Shown here piece after piece: positions 50,547-58,957 of a stretch of DNA of 63,121 nt (its first letter is position 1; each line of letters begins with the position of its first letter). Source of the DNA: Deltaproteobacteria bacterium RBG_16_49_23 (GTDB lineage: Bacteria > Desulfobacterota > BSN033 > UBA1163); assembly GCA_001798855.1 (NCBI GenBank), contig MGQQ01000162.1, forward strand, positions 1 through 63,121, given 5' to 3'. The notes under the pieces were generated by a model, which saw nothing but the letters and a program-made list of their open reading frames with translations, was not told the DNA's origin and made no database searches. Both the position numbers and the translations under genes were made by a program.

Positions 50547-50722
50547 CAATAAGGAGACCCGGCGGGGACACTGTAAGAGCCTTGTAGCGGAACCTTTTGA
50601 AGCATAATGGTCCGGCAACTTTGCTGGAGGTTCCTTTTGGTGAGGTCCTCTATAACCCATTCAATCCCAATAAAACCCGCATTACAAGGGTCTGGAAGTG
50701 TTCCCGGCGGGTCTGCTTATTG
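50547..50722. mobile_element. MITE-like element with 14-bp imperfect terminal inverted repeats
   Basis: CAATAAGGAGACCC (50547-50560) and GGGTCTGCTTATTG (50709-50722) are inverted copies with one mismatch. The similarity continues inward (CCGGCGGG-GACACT versus GTGTTCCCGGCGGG; CCTTGTA versus TACAAGG), giving a long imperfect hairpin of 176 bp. No coding capacity. Sits between the GT9 gene and the EF-Tu-like gene. Confidence 0.65.
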
Positions 50723-50733
50723 CACTGTAAGGG

Positions 50734-51774
50734 TTAAACCTCCAATCCCAAACTTCTCAATCTTTGCAAGACATCTCCGACCTCGATCCTGCTCAAGCAC
50801 TCAAAATCCTTGCACAGGAGGAATCTTTCTTCGGCACAAGGGGAACAGGGGATCCCCATCCGAATGACTTCAACCTTCTCTCCCCTTGGAGACCAAACCC
50901 TGTGATCGGTGGGGCCGAAGATGGCTATCGTCGGCAATCCCAGAGCAGCGGCCATGTGAGAGACGCCCGAATCGTTTCCAATGAAGAGCCGGCACCCCTC
51001 CATCACAGAGGCGAGCTGGATCAGGGAAAGCCCTCTTGCCGGAACAAGACGCGGCAAGGTCGTCTTCTCAAAGGTCCGTTGAATCTCCGGCCCCTCGGCT
51101 GGACCGAGGACACTGAGAAATGTCACGCCAAGATCGCCCTGAAGATGACGAAGAAGATCTAAAAAATGTTTCGTGGGCCAGATCTTTTTTCTGCTCCCGC
51201 TTCCCGGATGGAGGATGATCGCTTTTGCTCTCTCCTCAGGGGAGACCTCTTTCTCCTTCCAGAAATTTCTTCCCCATTCCAGGTCAGACTCTTTCAGATA
51301 GAGTCTGGGATTGGTCTCGGAGAGTGGAATTCCGTACCGGGTCAGCTGCCTCATCAGATGGTCGGACAGATGAACCCCTTCGTCCCAATTCGGGAAAGAG
51401 TTGATATGAAATACCCGACCCTGACAGACTTTCTTCAAATTTCCGATCAGCGTCCCCCTTCCATCCTTTCCGAAGACGACGATCAGCTCAAAAGCGCTGA
51501 AGAACTGCGAGAGAGCCCGGTCCAGCGGTCCCTCACGGACGAAGAAGGTGGCCACCCCTTTCTGATCGATGGAGAAAATCTCCTTGGCATAGAAACGCCC
51601 CTCGACCAACTGAAGAATCCGGGGATAACCCATCATGAAAGGCCTTGTTTTCGGGTAAGCCTTTCGAAAGGCTGACAGCACCGGCAAGGCTAAGATGAAA
51701 TCGCCCAGGGCGCCCTGGTGGATCACCAGCATCGATTGAACTTCAGGGTTGCTCTCTTTAGCAGAAAGGTCCAT
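50734..51774 (-). CDS. Glycosyltransferase family 9 (heptosyltransferase-like)
   Basis: A 346-residue GT-B enzyme of the ADP-heptose:LPS heptosyltransferase family: N-terminal MLVIHQGALGDFILALPVLSAF (about 15-36), then AIILHPGSGSRKKIWPTKHFLDLL (about 187-210), and CRLFIGNDSGVSHMAAALGLPTIAIFGPTDHRVWSP (about 262-297) that binds the nucleotide sugar. Likely adds a heptose or related sugar to the LPS core at the cytoplasmic face. Starts 3 bp after the TPR gene. No other LPS core genes are adjacent. Confidence 0.9.
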   Translation of the reverse strand: MDLSAKESNPEVQSMLVIHQGALGDFILALPVLSAFRKAYPKTRPFMMGYPRILQLVEGRFYAKEIFSIDQKGVATFFVREGPLDRALSQFFSAFELIVVFGKDGRGTLIGNLKKVCQGRVFHINSFPNWDEGVHLSDHLMRQLTRYGIPLSETNPRLYLKESDLEWGRNFWKEKEVSPEERAKAIILHPGSGSRKKIWPTKHFLDLLRHLQGDLGVTFLSVLGPAEGPEIQRTFEKTTLPRLVPARGLSLIQLASVMEGCRLFIGNDSGVSHMAAALGLPTIAIFGPTDHRVWSPRGEKVEVIRMGIPCSPCAEERFLLCKDFECLSRIEVGDVLQRLRSLGLEV

Positions 51775-51777
51775 CCT

Positions 51778-52824
51778 TTACCCTCTCCGTGACAGGGAGA
51801 TCCTCTCAAGACGCCTCCGCACATGTTCATCCTCCGGTGTGATCCTGAGGATTCCCTCATATTCTCTTTTCGCTTCCTTCCATTTTTCCTGGTCTTCATA
51901 GAGGACGCCGAGATTGATCCTGGCAAACAGGTAGTTGGGGTTAATGCGGATCGCCTTCTTCAGCTCGGAGATCGCCTCTCGACACTGCCTTTGATCGCTG
52001 TAGAGGAGGGCAAGGTTATAACGGAGATCGGCATACCGGGGATTCAACTTAACCGCCTTCTTCATCAACCGGAGCGACTCCCGGGTCCGCCGCATCAAAC
52101 CATAGACATAACTGAGGTAGGCATATCCCATTCCATACCGTGGGTTCATCTTCAAGGCCTTCTTGAATTCTTCAATCGCCTTTTGATGCGATCCCTGGTA
52201 GTAGTAAACGATTCCCAGGTTAAAATGAGATTGAAATTCATCCGGTATCAGTTTAGCGGCCTTCTTCAATTCCCGAATGGCCTGAGTCGATTTTCCTTCT
52301 CTGGCAAGATAGAGGCCGATGAAATGATGAAATAGGGCTTGCTGACGATGGAGATAAAGCTCATGAAGGTTTTTTTCCGTTTTCTCGTCAAGATGAAATC
52401 TTCCGTTCCTCCAAATCCCTTTCTTTTCATAAAAAGCTCGATAAGCGGGCCGGCTCTGGATGGCCTTATGAAACCTCAGAACCGCCTCTTTTTGTCTTCT
52501 CTGTCCAAGGGAGATGATCCCCAGAAGGGTCTGAAGTAAACCATCCCTTGGATCTTTCTTCGCTTCGGGAAGGAAGATGGCTTCAGCCTCTCTCCACCTT
52601 TGTGTTTCCACATAGAGATAGCCCAGATTGAAGGCGGCCTCCCGGTACTTCGTATTCAGGCGAAGGGCATTAAGAAATTCCTGTTTCGCTCCCCTGAGAT
52701 CTCCCTTCACCATTATCAATAGACCCTTCTGGTTCCGGAGATCTGCGTAATCCGGATGGAGTTGAATCTCCCCTTCAAGCTCCTTCAGAATCCTTTTGTA
52801 TGTCGGAATCTGTCTTATCCTCAT
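51778..52824 (-). CDS. TPR-repeat protein
   Basis: A 348-residue protein built of about nine tetratricopeptide repeats (for example AAFNLGYLYVETQRWREAEAIF; SHFNLGIVYYYQGSHQKAIEEFKKAL; ARINLGVLYEDQEKWKEAKREYEGIL). No signal peptide or enzymatic domain: a protein-protein scaffold. Its start overlaps the preceding gene by 50 bp and has GGAAGAG upstream. Context (response regulator, BON-like protein, glycosyltransferase) does not define a partner. Confidence 0.9.
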   Translation of the reverse strand: MRIRQIPTYKRILKELEGEIQLHPDYADLRNQKGLLIMVKGDLRGAKQEFLNALRLNTKYREAAFNLGYLYVETQRWREAEAIFLPEAKKDPRDGLLQTLLGIISLGQRRQKEAVLRFHKAIQSRPAYRAFYEKKGIWRNGRFHLDEKTEKNLHELYLHRQQALFHHFIGLYLAREGKSTQAIRELKKAAKLIPDEFQSHFNLGIVYYYQGSHQKAIEEFKKALKMNPRYGMGYAYLSYVYGLMRRTRESLRLMKKAVKLNPRYADLRYNLALLYSDQRQCREAISELKKAIRINPNYLFARINLGVLYEDQEKWKEAKREYEGILRITPEDEHVRRRLERISLSRRG

Positions 52825-53161
52825 GCTTCTCTTCCTTTTTCTCTTCTCTCCTCTCTTCTTTTCTCTTCCACTGGGTGGGAATCCACTGCCCTATCTCTTT
52901 CTTCCAGTTGACGAATTGAAAAACAACATCCGTCACACCGGAAATGTTCCTGACCTTTTTCTCAAAAGAATAGAGGGTCTTCGTTAAAAAATCTTTGACC
53001 CTCCCCTCATCCCCCTCTCCGGGCATGCGGGAAAGTTTAAAAAATCCCCGAAGATAAACGACTCCCCGGACCGTTCCGAAATCGATCTTGGTATAATCGA
53101 TATTAGACCGGATCAGCATCCTTCGAACCTCAGACTGGATAACAAAATCCTCTTTGATCAT
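52775..53161 (-). CDS. BON-like domain protein with charged tail
   Basis: A 128-residue protein: BON-like alpha/beta region about 5-85 (VRGVVYLRGFFKLSRM, VRNISGVTDVVFQFVNW) and a very charged C-terminal tail (KRKEERREEKKEEKHEDK). BON domains usually bind membranes or lipids; the match here is partial. Starts 3 bp after the response regulator stop and overlaps the TPR gene, so the three are co-expressed. Confidence 0.65.
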   Translation of the reverse strand: MIKEDFVIQSEVRRMLIRSNIDYTKIDFGTVRGVVYLRGFFKLSRMPGEGDEGRVKDFLTKTLYSFEKKVRNISGVTDVVFQFVNWKKEIGQWIPTQWKRKEERREEKKEEKHEDKTDSDIQKDSEGA

Positions 53162-53164
53162 CTT

Positions 53165-53554
53165 TTAAGGAGGGGGAGGTTTGACCTCCAGCGCTCTTCG
53201 CACCGCATCTAATAGCTCTTCCGGGTCATAGGGTTTTTTAATAAAAAATCGGGCCCCCAGCCCCCGGGCTCTTTCTTCCGCATTCGTCTCCGGACTTCCC
53301 GTTAAAAAGATGATGGGAATACGGCTGGTCCGCTTCGACTCTCTTAACTTCTCCGCCACACTGAATCCGTCCCCTGCCGGCATCCGGATATCGAGGAGGA
53401 TCAAACTGGGTTTTTCCTTGTAGGCCATAAAGACGCCCTGGGCGCCATCGAAAGCCACGACCGTATTATATCCGCTCGATTGAAGCCGGATGGTCAACGC
53501 CTTCACAATGTCTCTCTCATCATCGACGATGAGAATCTTCTTTTTAGGAGCCAT
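53165..53554 (-). CDS. CheY-like single-domain response regulator
   Basis: A 129-residue receiver domain: acidic pair in VDDERDIV (about 10-17), phospho-acceptor Asp in LILLDIRMPAGDG (about 54-66), switch Thr in IFLTGSPE and conserved Lys in FIKKPYDPEEL. No output domain, so it acts by protein contact. No histidine kinase is encoded nearby. Heads the RR-BON-TPR-GT9 run. Confidence 0.93.
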   Translation of the reverse strand: MAPKKKILIVDDERDIVKALTIRLQSSGYNTVVAFDGAQGVFMAYKEKPSLILLDIRMPAGDGFSVAEKLRESKRTSRIPIIFLTGSPETNAEERARGLGARFFIKKPYDPEELLDAVRRALEVKPPPP

Positions 53555-53648
53555 GACCCGCCACTTTTAAATTCATACTTCCTGACTTAACCTCAATCTT
53601 AACCTTAATATTGCAAAACATTTAACTAAACGGGCATGGGTGAACCAC

Positions 53649-54959
53649 CTACTCTCCTCCATCCAGCCTCTTCTGATCAGAATGGTTTCCCTGAAGCCAC
53701 ACCATTACCTCATTCCTTCTCTTCTGAAAAGCCGCCAACTTTCCCTTCTCGATCGGGAACCCCGTAGGAAAACTCTCTCTCAGCGGGTTTTTGAATCGCC
53801 CGTCTTTTGCCATCCGATAATCCAGATGAGGGCCCGTGGAGAGACCGGTGGAACCCACATAACCGATGATCTGCTTCTGCTTAACTCTGACTCCCTTCCT
53901 GATCCCCGGGCCGTAACCGGAGAGATGGCCATAATAGGTAATATATCCGTTCGGATGACGAAGGATGACCTGCTTTCCGAATCCTCCTCCCCACCCGCAC
54001 GAGACCACGGCTCCATCTGCTACCGCCCATATAGGCGTTCCCGAAGGCGCGGCATAATCAACGCCATAATGAGGAAGAACCCCGCCGAGGATGGGGTGTT
54101 TCCTCGCCTTGGTGAATCTCGAACTGATACGTGTAAAACGGAGCGGGGATCTTAAAAAGGCCTTCTTCAAAGCAAGCCCTTTCTCATCATAAAAATCGCC
54201 CTCGAAGCATGTCCCCTGGATCATCCTCTCCCTTCTCTGATACTCCACTGCATGGATAGGGCCGTACCGGATAAACTCCTTCCCCTTATAGACCTTCTCC
54301 ACCGCCATTTGAAACCGGTCCCCTTCCCTCACATCCTTATAAAAATCGATCTCTGAGGCGAGGATTTCAGCGAAGGAGATCACTAACTGTTCCTTTTCTC
54401 CGGCGGCCTCCATGGCTTCGAACAGGGAAGACCGAATCATCCCTTCCACCTTGACGAGGTAGGTTTCGAGGGGGACTTCCTTCTTGCGGGCAAGATATCC
54501 CTGCGGCCCTCTTTCGATCTCATAGACCTCGGTCGGACCCGCCTCAAAAATAAATTTTACCATCTCCCCTCTGTCATCAGCAATAAACCGGAATTGACCG
54601 CCTTTCACCTTTTTAAAATTGAGAAAAGGCTTTAAGGCCGAAACGATCCGTTCAATCTGGGGGGAAGAAATATTCTTCTCTTTCAGGGATTTTGAAAGGG
54701 TGCTCTTCTCTTTGATCTCGCCTTCGATGGTTTGATATTCGGGCTCCCGGGGTTGAGCCTCTTTTAACGGGACGCTGACCGGTTCGGAGGGATCGCCTTC
54801 CGAGGGGATCGGCCTGTAAGGCAAGATGAAGAAATAAGCGATCAGGAAGAGGGCAACCCCGAAAGCGCCTGAAAGGAGAATCCACTTTTTCTTCTTCCCC
54901 CAACCTTCTTTGGATTGCCTTCTGAATCGATCCGTTCTTTTAAAACTAAAATCCATCAT
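53649..54959 (-). CDS. M23-family murein endopeptidase, MepM-like
   Basis: A 436-residue inner-membrane-anchored peptidase: membrane helix about 28-48 (WILLSGAFGVALFLIAYFFIL), an OapA/LysM-like middle (IVSALKPFLNFKKVKGGQFRFI, about 105-130), and an M23 domain about 280-400 (PHYGVDYAAPSGTPIWAVADGAVV, ITYYGHLSGYGPGIRKGVRVKQKQIIGYVGSTGLSTGPHLDYRM). It cuts peptidoglycan cross-links. The HxxxD motif is present; the usual HxH reads HLD, a substitution of a metal-ligand position. Activity is thus probable but not certain. Confidence 0.88.
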   Translation of the reverse strand: MMDFSFKRTDRFRRQSKEGWGKKKKWILLSGAFGVALFLIAYFFILPYRPIPSEGDPSEPVSVPLKEAQPREPEYQTIEGEIKEKSTLSKSLKEKNISSPQIERIVSALKPFLNFKKVKGGQFRFIADDRGEMVKFIFEAGPTEVYEIERGPQGYLARKKEVPLETYLVKVEGMIRSSLFEAMEAAGEKEQLVISFAEILASEIDFYKDVREGDRFQMAVEKVYKGKEFIRYGPIHAVEYQRRERMIQGTCFEGDFYDEKGLALKKAFLRSPLRFTRISSRFTKARKHPILGGVLPHYGVDYAAPSGTPIWAVADGAVVSCGWGGGFGKQVILRHPNGYITYYGHLSGYGPGIRKGVRVKQKQIIGYVGSTGLSTGPHLDYRMAKDGRFKNPLRESFPTGFPIEKGKLAAFQKRRNEVMVWLQGNHSDQKRLDGGE

Positions 54960-54985
54960 CCTTAACCCTCAATCTATCGCCATTT

Positions 54986-55078
54986 TCGCAGGCTAAAGCC
55001 TGCGGCTACCGATTTATGGGCTGCGATTCATGCTGGCACGCCGAAGTGCGGCGTTTCAGCACGCAGGCATGAATCGCT
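54986..55078. repeat. GCAGGCTAAAGCCTGC and related hairpin repeats
   Basis: GCAGGCTAAAGCCTGC followed by GGCTACCG and an imperfect inverted pair CGATTCATGC...GCATGAATCG. The first unit resembles the inner hairpin of the element at 17781-17963. Intergenic, upstream of the M23 gene. Confidence 0.5.
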
Positions 55079-55085
55079 CCTACTC

Positions 55086-56075
55086 CTAACTCTCAATCTC
55101 TCTTAAAAAGGCCGCCGCATCTTCAGGGGGAGTCGGGTTCACAAAAAAGCCGGTGCCCCATTCAAATCCTTCCCGCAATCCGATTCTTAAACGGGTCTCA
55201 ATATGCCAGTGAAATTCCGGACGATGGAAACGCTCCTGAACCGGCGAGGTATGTAAGGTAAAACTATAGGGAGGATCGGAGAGCAACCTGTGAAACTTGA
55301 GAAACAGGGATTGGATGGCCACAGAGAGATCCTCTATCTCCTCCTCACGAAGCCGATGAAAATCGGGGCGATGCGCCTTTGGGACGATCCAGGTCTCGAA
55401 GGGGTAGCGCGAGGCAAAAGGGGCGAAGACTAAGAAATGGACCGTCTCCGTAATCACCCTCTTCCTTACCGATATCTCCTCCCTGAGGATATCGCAAAAG
55501 ATACAGCGCTCCTTGCGCTGGTAATAATCCAATATTCCCCATATCTCCTCGTCGATTCTCCGGGGGATCACAGGCATGGCCATGATATGGGAATGGGGAT
55601 GGCGGTTAAACAATCCCGGATAATTCTTTAAAATGAGAAACTGTTCGAAACGGCGGTCCTTCTCCAGATCGATAAGCCTCTCCTGGTAGGCTTGAAGAAT
55701 GTTCCTGATCTGAGAAGATTCCATAAAAGCAAGGCTCTGATGATGCTCGGGAGTTTCGATGACGATCTCATGGGCGCCGATGGCTTCCATCACATCGTAC
55801 ATCCCCTCAGGCCTTCGATCGTATTCTCCTTCGGTACGGAAGAAGGGATATTTGTTGGGGATGACGCGGACGGCCCAACTCTTTCCATCCTGTTTGATTG
55901 AGAATGTCTCCCGGGGAGTCTCCTCCTCATTGCCCGGACAGAACGGGCAGGGCCCCTCGATCTCCTGAAGCTGATAGGGCGGCTTAAAGGAAAGATAATC
56001 GGATGGCCCCTTGGGGTGATCAGTGGCGGTCACCACCCACATCCGGGTAATGGGATCTCTTCTCAGCTCCGCCAT
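55086..56075 (-). CDS. galT: Galactose-1-phosphate uridylyltransferase family protein
   Basis: A 329-residue HIT-superfamily nucleotidyltransferase: N-terminal RRDPITRMWVV, zinc-type CPFCPGNE (about 42-49), VRVIPNKYPFF, and the active-site region NRHPHSHIMAMPVIPRRI (about 152-169), then CIFCDIL and ETWIVPKAHRPDF. GalT transfers UMP between UDP-glucose and galactose-1-phosphate. The usual HPHGQ reads HPHSH, as in broader-specificity relatives, so the exact sugar and nucleotide are uncertain. Stop and start are 9 bp from the STAS-like gene upstream. Confidence 0.85.
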   Translation of the reverse strand: MAELRRDPITRMWVVTATDHPKGPSDYLSFKPPYQLQEIEGPCPFCPGNEEETPRETFSIKQDGKSWAVRVIPNKYPFFRTEGEYDRRPEGMYDVMEAIGAHEIVIETPEHHQSLAFMESSQIRNILQAYQERLIDLEKDRRFEQFLILKNYPGLFNRHPHSHIMAMPVIPRRIDEEIWGILDYYQRKERCIFCDILREEISVRKRVITETVHFLVFAPFASRYPFETWIVPKAHRPDFHRLREEEIEDLSVAIQSLFLKFHRLLSDPPYSFTLHTSPVQERFHRPEFHWHIETRLRIGLREGFEWGTGFFVNPTPPEDAAAFLREIES

Positions 56076-56084
56076 AGGATTTCC

Positions 56085-56672
56085 TCATACAAGAAGGGAT
56101 TGGTAGACATATTGTCTCCCACGGTGAGTGGCATCCCCGTGAGCATGGGTCGCGCCTTCTATTCTTAACACTAACCTCTTCTTATAGAGGTTGAGCAGGC
56201 GGGTGCCACTCGTGTTCATTCCGATCTTCTCCTTTTCGGACAACTCCCTCAAGGTCAATCGCCTTTTATTCATCACCTGGTTCAAAGTCTGGACCAGATA
56301 ATTGTTCAGAGATCCAATGATCCGCCACCCCGTAGTCCCTGTGGTGAGTATGGCCAGTTTCTTTCTCTCCAGAGCGACGCCGATGTTTTCTTTCTGAGAA
56401 GGATTGAGACCCTTCAGGACGAGGAACTTCTCGCCGTACTCCTCGCTCCAGAGCCGCGACACCATCTTGGCCACCACCTCATCCGCCCATGAAAAATCGA
56501 TGGAGCCTATTCCCGAAAAATCGAGGACGAGGCAGCGTTCATCGCCTTCCCTCAGAATCTTTTCAAGGGTCTCGCGGAGGCGGACGCCCCGTGAACGGCC
56601 GGCCATCTCCTTCTTCCCGTTTTTAAAGAGTTCGTGAGTAAGCTTCTTCAGGGAGAGAATTTTCTTATTCAT
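56085..56672 (-). CDS. STAS-like (DUF4325) regulatory protein with HTH-like C-terminus
   Basis: A 195-residue protein: STAS-like DUF4325 region about 28-90 (RGVRLRETLEKIL, LVLDFSGIGSIDFSWADEVVAKMV) and a C-terminal winged-HTH-like part about 125-190 (VNKRRLTLRELSEKEKIGMNTSGTRLLNLYKKRLV-type pattern). The combination suggests a phosphorylation- or partner-controlled DNA-binding protein, but targets are unknown. Cytoplasmic; next to galT. Confidence 0.75.
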   Translation of the reverse strand: MNKKILSLKKLTHELFKNGKKEMAGRSRGVRLRETLEKILREGDERCLVLDFSGIGSIDFSWADEVVAKMVSRLWSEEYGEKFLVLKGLNPSQKENIGVALERKKLAILTTGTTGWRIIGSLNNYLVQTLNQVMNKRRLTLRELSEKEKIGMNTSGTRLLNLYKKRLVLRIEGATHAHGDATHRGRQYVYQSLLV

Positions 56673-56708
56673 TCTTGAACTTCAATTGATTCAGTTGAAA
56701 CGATTTAA

Positions 56709-57050
56709 TCAAAAGGTTATCTTTTTGTCAAGAACTTTTTGGCGGATTCGAAAAGGGCCCTCCCAGGGATGTTCGAGCTCATCCACCAGCCGGTCCCGGC
56801 AACTTTTGCAGAGCATCAGATGAAACTCCTGGTAGACCTCTTTCTCCAGATCCTCCGGATTCGACTGCTCGACCTGTTTCAGGAGCTGTGTCAATTGGCG
56901 ATCGACCCCTTCTTCCGGCTCCAGAAGCAGACCATCAAATCCTGCAAAGATCCTGATCTGAGTCACATAGGCGAGGTTTCCGGGAGGGAGTTCTCTCCCG
57001 CACCTGAAACATTTTTGCCCCTTTCGATCTTCCCCCGTCTGCCGTTTCAT
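56709..57050 (-). CDS. Small zinc-ribbon-like protein
   Basis: A 113-residue protein with two CxxC pairs, CFRCGREL (about 14-21) and CKSCRDRL (about 83-90), around a helical centre: a probable structural zinc site. Not recognised as a named family. Precedes the STAS-like gene on the same strand by 36 bp. Confidence 0.65.
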   Translation of the reverse strand: MKRQTGEDRKGQKCFRCGRELPPGNLAYVTQIRIFAGFDGLLLEPEEGVDRQLTQLLKQVEQSNPEDLEKEVYQEFHLMLCKSCRDRLVDELEHPWEGPFRIRQKVLDKKITF

Positions 57051-57094
57051 CCTATTCTCTCCTTAGTAACAGTTTCATAATAATAACGACATTA

Positions 57095-57235
57095 TTTTAT
57101 AAAATCCCTCCTCACCTCCCTTTGCCTGTCCTTGACAGGAAAAAGATTACCAAAGGGAGGGAAAATACCCCTCTTTGGCCGCCGGCCCATAGGGCCTCTG
57201 GCCCGGAGGGCAAAGAGGGGCAAGGGGAGATTTTG
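57095..57235. repeat. Intergenic palindromic repeats between trmFO and the zinc-ribbon gene
   Basis: CCTCACCTCCCTTTG...CAAAGGGAGGG (AGGGAGG family), then CCCCTCTTTGGCCGCC, GGGCCTCTGGCCCGGAGGG and CAAAGAGGGG. The middle unit is the one embedded in the 5' extension at 12538-12565. No gene. Confidence 0.6.
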
Positions 57236-57264
57236 TGAAACATGTCAATTCAATTTTGAGACTC

Positions 57265-58575
57265 TTAATAAATTTGGCTTCTCTTTTTCCACTCTTCCAA
57301 ATCCCCGAGGGCCCGCTTTGTAAAGAGCATTCTCTTCTTTCGGCCTCTTATTCTCTCAAGCAAGGGAGGCAGGAGGCCAAAATTGATATTCATGGGCTGG
57401 AAAGGAAGAGCGGGAGAGTAAATGATATGGTTGACCAGCGCCCCAATAGCTGTGGTGGGGGGCGGGATAACGGGATCTTTCCCCATCCTCCGCAAAAAAG
57501 CATTGATCCCGGCCAGAAGCCCCATGGCCGTCGATTCCATATATCCCTCCACACCCGTGATCTGACCGGAAAAGTAAAGATCCGGACGTTTTTTCAACTG
57601 GAGAGATGGCATCATGATTCGAGGGGAATCCACAAAGGTGTTTCGATGGACCGATCCCCAGCGAACAAACTCAGCTTTCTCCAGCCCCGGAACCATTCGG
57701 AAGACCCTTCCCTGCTCCCCCTGTTTGAGACGGGTTTGAAATCCCACCAGGTTGAAAAGGGTTGCAAACTCATTCTCCTGCCTCAGCTGAACAACGGCGA
57801 AAGGCTGTCTTTTCATCTTCGGGTCGATCAGACCCACAGGCCGTAGCGGTCCAAAGGCCAGGGTATCCCTTCCACGGCTTGCCAGTTCCTCTACGGGCAA
57901 ACAGCCCTCGAAGAGGTATCTCTTCTCATAATCTTTCACGGGAATCTTCTCCGCCTGACCGAGCGCTTCAACGAACCGGTAATACTCCTCTCGGTCCATT
58001 GGGCAGTTGAGATAATCATCGCCTCCTTTCCCATACCGGGAGCCCTTAAATGTTTTTCCGAAATTGGTCGATTCTGCGGTGATGATCGGTGAGATGGCAT
58101 CGTAGAAAAAAAGATGTTGTGACCCGGTCAATTTCTGGATCTCGCCGCTTAATCTCTCGGAGGTAAGAGGACCGGTAGCAATGATGGTGATCCGATCTTC
58201 AGGGATGATTTGAATCTCCTCCCGGATGATCTTGACTCCTTCCAGCCCCTCCAGAGTCCGGGTGATTCTCCTTGAAAATATCTCCCGGTCCACGGCCAGA
58301 GATTCTCCGGCCGGAACCCTTGTTTCTCTGGCCACTTTCAGAATGAGGGAATCGAGCCGCACCAACTCCTCTTTTAAAACCCCGGAGGCGTTTTCCGGCG
58401 ATTCTGATTTCAGTGAGTTGCTGCAGACCAGCTCCGCAAGAAACGGGGAACGATGGGCGGATGAGTAAACCTGAGGCTTCATCTCAAAAAGGAGGACTTC
58501 CCCTCCTCTTCTTGCAATCTGCCACGCGGCTTCGCACCCGGCTAATCCGCCGCCGATGACGATGATGGGCTCCAT
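57265..58575 (-). CDS. trmFO: Folate-dependent tRNA (uracil-5)-methyltransferase TrmFO
   Basis: A 436-residue FAD enzyme making m5U54 in the tRNA T-loop with methylenetetrahydrofolate. N-terminal FAD motif [20 protein letters not shown] (about 4-23), [23 protein letters not shown] (about 36-58), NCPMDREEYYRF (about 186-197), LFEGCLPVEELASRGRDTLAFGPLRPVGL (about 221-249), GQITGVEGYMESTAMGLLAG and a C-terminal NINFGLLPPL are all diagnostic. ATG 58575 begins with the FAD motif; a longer frame to 58662 runs into the neighbouring toxin operator. Its 5' end is duplicated at 59769-60002. Confidence 0.95.
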   Translation of the reverse strand: MEPIIVIGGGLAGCEAAWQIARRGGEVLLFEMKPQVYSSAHRSPFLAELVCSNSLKSESPENASGVLKEELVRLDSLILKVARETRVPAGESLAVDREIFSRRITRTLEGLEGVKIIREEIQIIPEDRITIIATGPLTSERLSGEIQKLTGSQHLFFYDAISPIITAESTNFGKTFKGSRYGKGGDDYLNCPMDREEYYRFVEALGQAEKIPVKDYEKRYLFEGCLPVEELASRGRDTLAFGPLRPVGLIDPKMKRQPFAVVQLRQENEFATLFNLVGFQTRLKQGEQGRVFRMVPGLEKAEFVRWGSVHRNTFVDSPRIMMPSLQLKKRPDLYFSGQITGVEGYMESTAMGLLAGINAFLRRMGKDPVIPPPTTAIGALVNHIIYSPALPFQPMNINFGLLPPLLERIRGRKKRMLFTKRALGDLEEWKKRSQIY

Positions 58576-58627
58576 GGTTTCTAATTGTATGTTGTTCTTC
58601 TTTAGATTGCAAAAGGGAAAGCGACTA

Positions 58628-58663
58628 TTGCAGTTTTTCTTTAGTGGGTATATAATACCCACT
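58628..58663 (+). promoter_or_regulatory. TumE promoter with embedded palindromic operator; leaderless
   Basis: TTGCAG (58628-58633), a 17-base spacer and a perfect TATAAT (58651-58656). The -10 box sits inside an inverted repeat: AGTGGGTAT (58643-58651), ATA, ATACCCACT (58655-58663). Expected transcript start 58662-58664 coincides with the ATG at 58664, so the toxin mRNA is probably leaderless, and the antitoxin binding the palindrome would block RNA polymerase. Confidence 0.7.
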
Positions 58664-58957
58664 ATGAGGGCTGTGAAAATTCTTCACACCAAAGAAGTCA
58701 AAGGTGATGAAATTGTTGAGATCAAGATATGGCAGGTTCCAAAATCGAAAAATCCCCCTCACGGTGTCAAATATTCAATTGCATATGTTAAAAGGGGGAA
58801 AAGGCTCGTTGGTTATGACAACGCAGAAGGTAAGGGCGACCACAGACATTATCGGGACAAGGAAGAACCTTATAAATTTAACAGCATGCAGGATTTGTTG
58901 AGAGATTTTAAAAGAGACTTGCGAGAACTGAGAGGAGGCGAATGGGATGAAAATTAA
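58664..58957 (+). CDS. TumE-family toxin (DUF6516)
   Basis: A 97-residue cytoplasmic protein of the TumE/DUF6516 toxin family: IVEIKIWQVPKSKNPPHGVKYSIAYV (about 13-38), RLVGYDNAEGKGDHRHYR (about 43-60, family-defining Tyr-Asp-Asn and His cluster) and a C-terminal helix SMQDLLRDFKRDLREL. ATG 58664 is chosen over an upstream frame start because it follows the -10/operator directly and begins the family-type sequence. Overlaps the antitoxin gene by 11 bp, the usual tight coupling. The toxic activity is not known to me from sequence; a nuclease-like action is possible. Confidence 0.82.
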   Translation: MRAVKILHTKEVKGDEIVEIKIWQVPKSKNPPHGVKYSIAYVKRGKRLVGYDNAEGKGDHRHYRDKEEPYKFNSMQDLLRDFKRDLRELRGGEWDEN

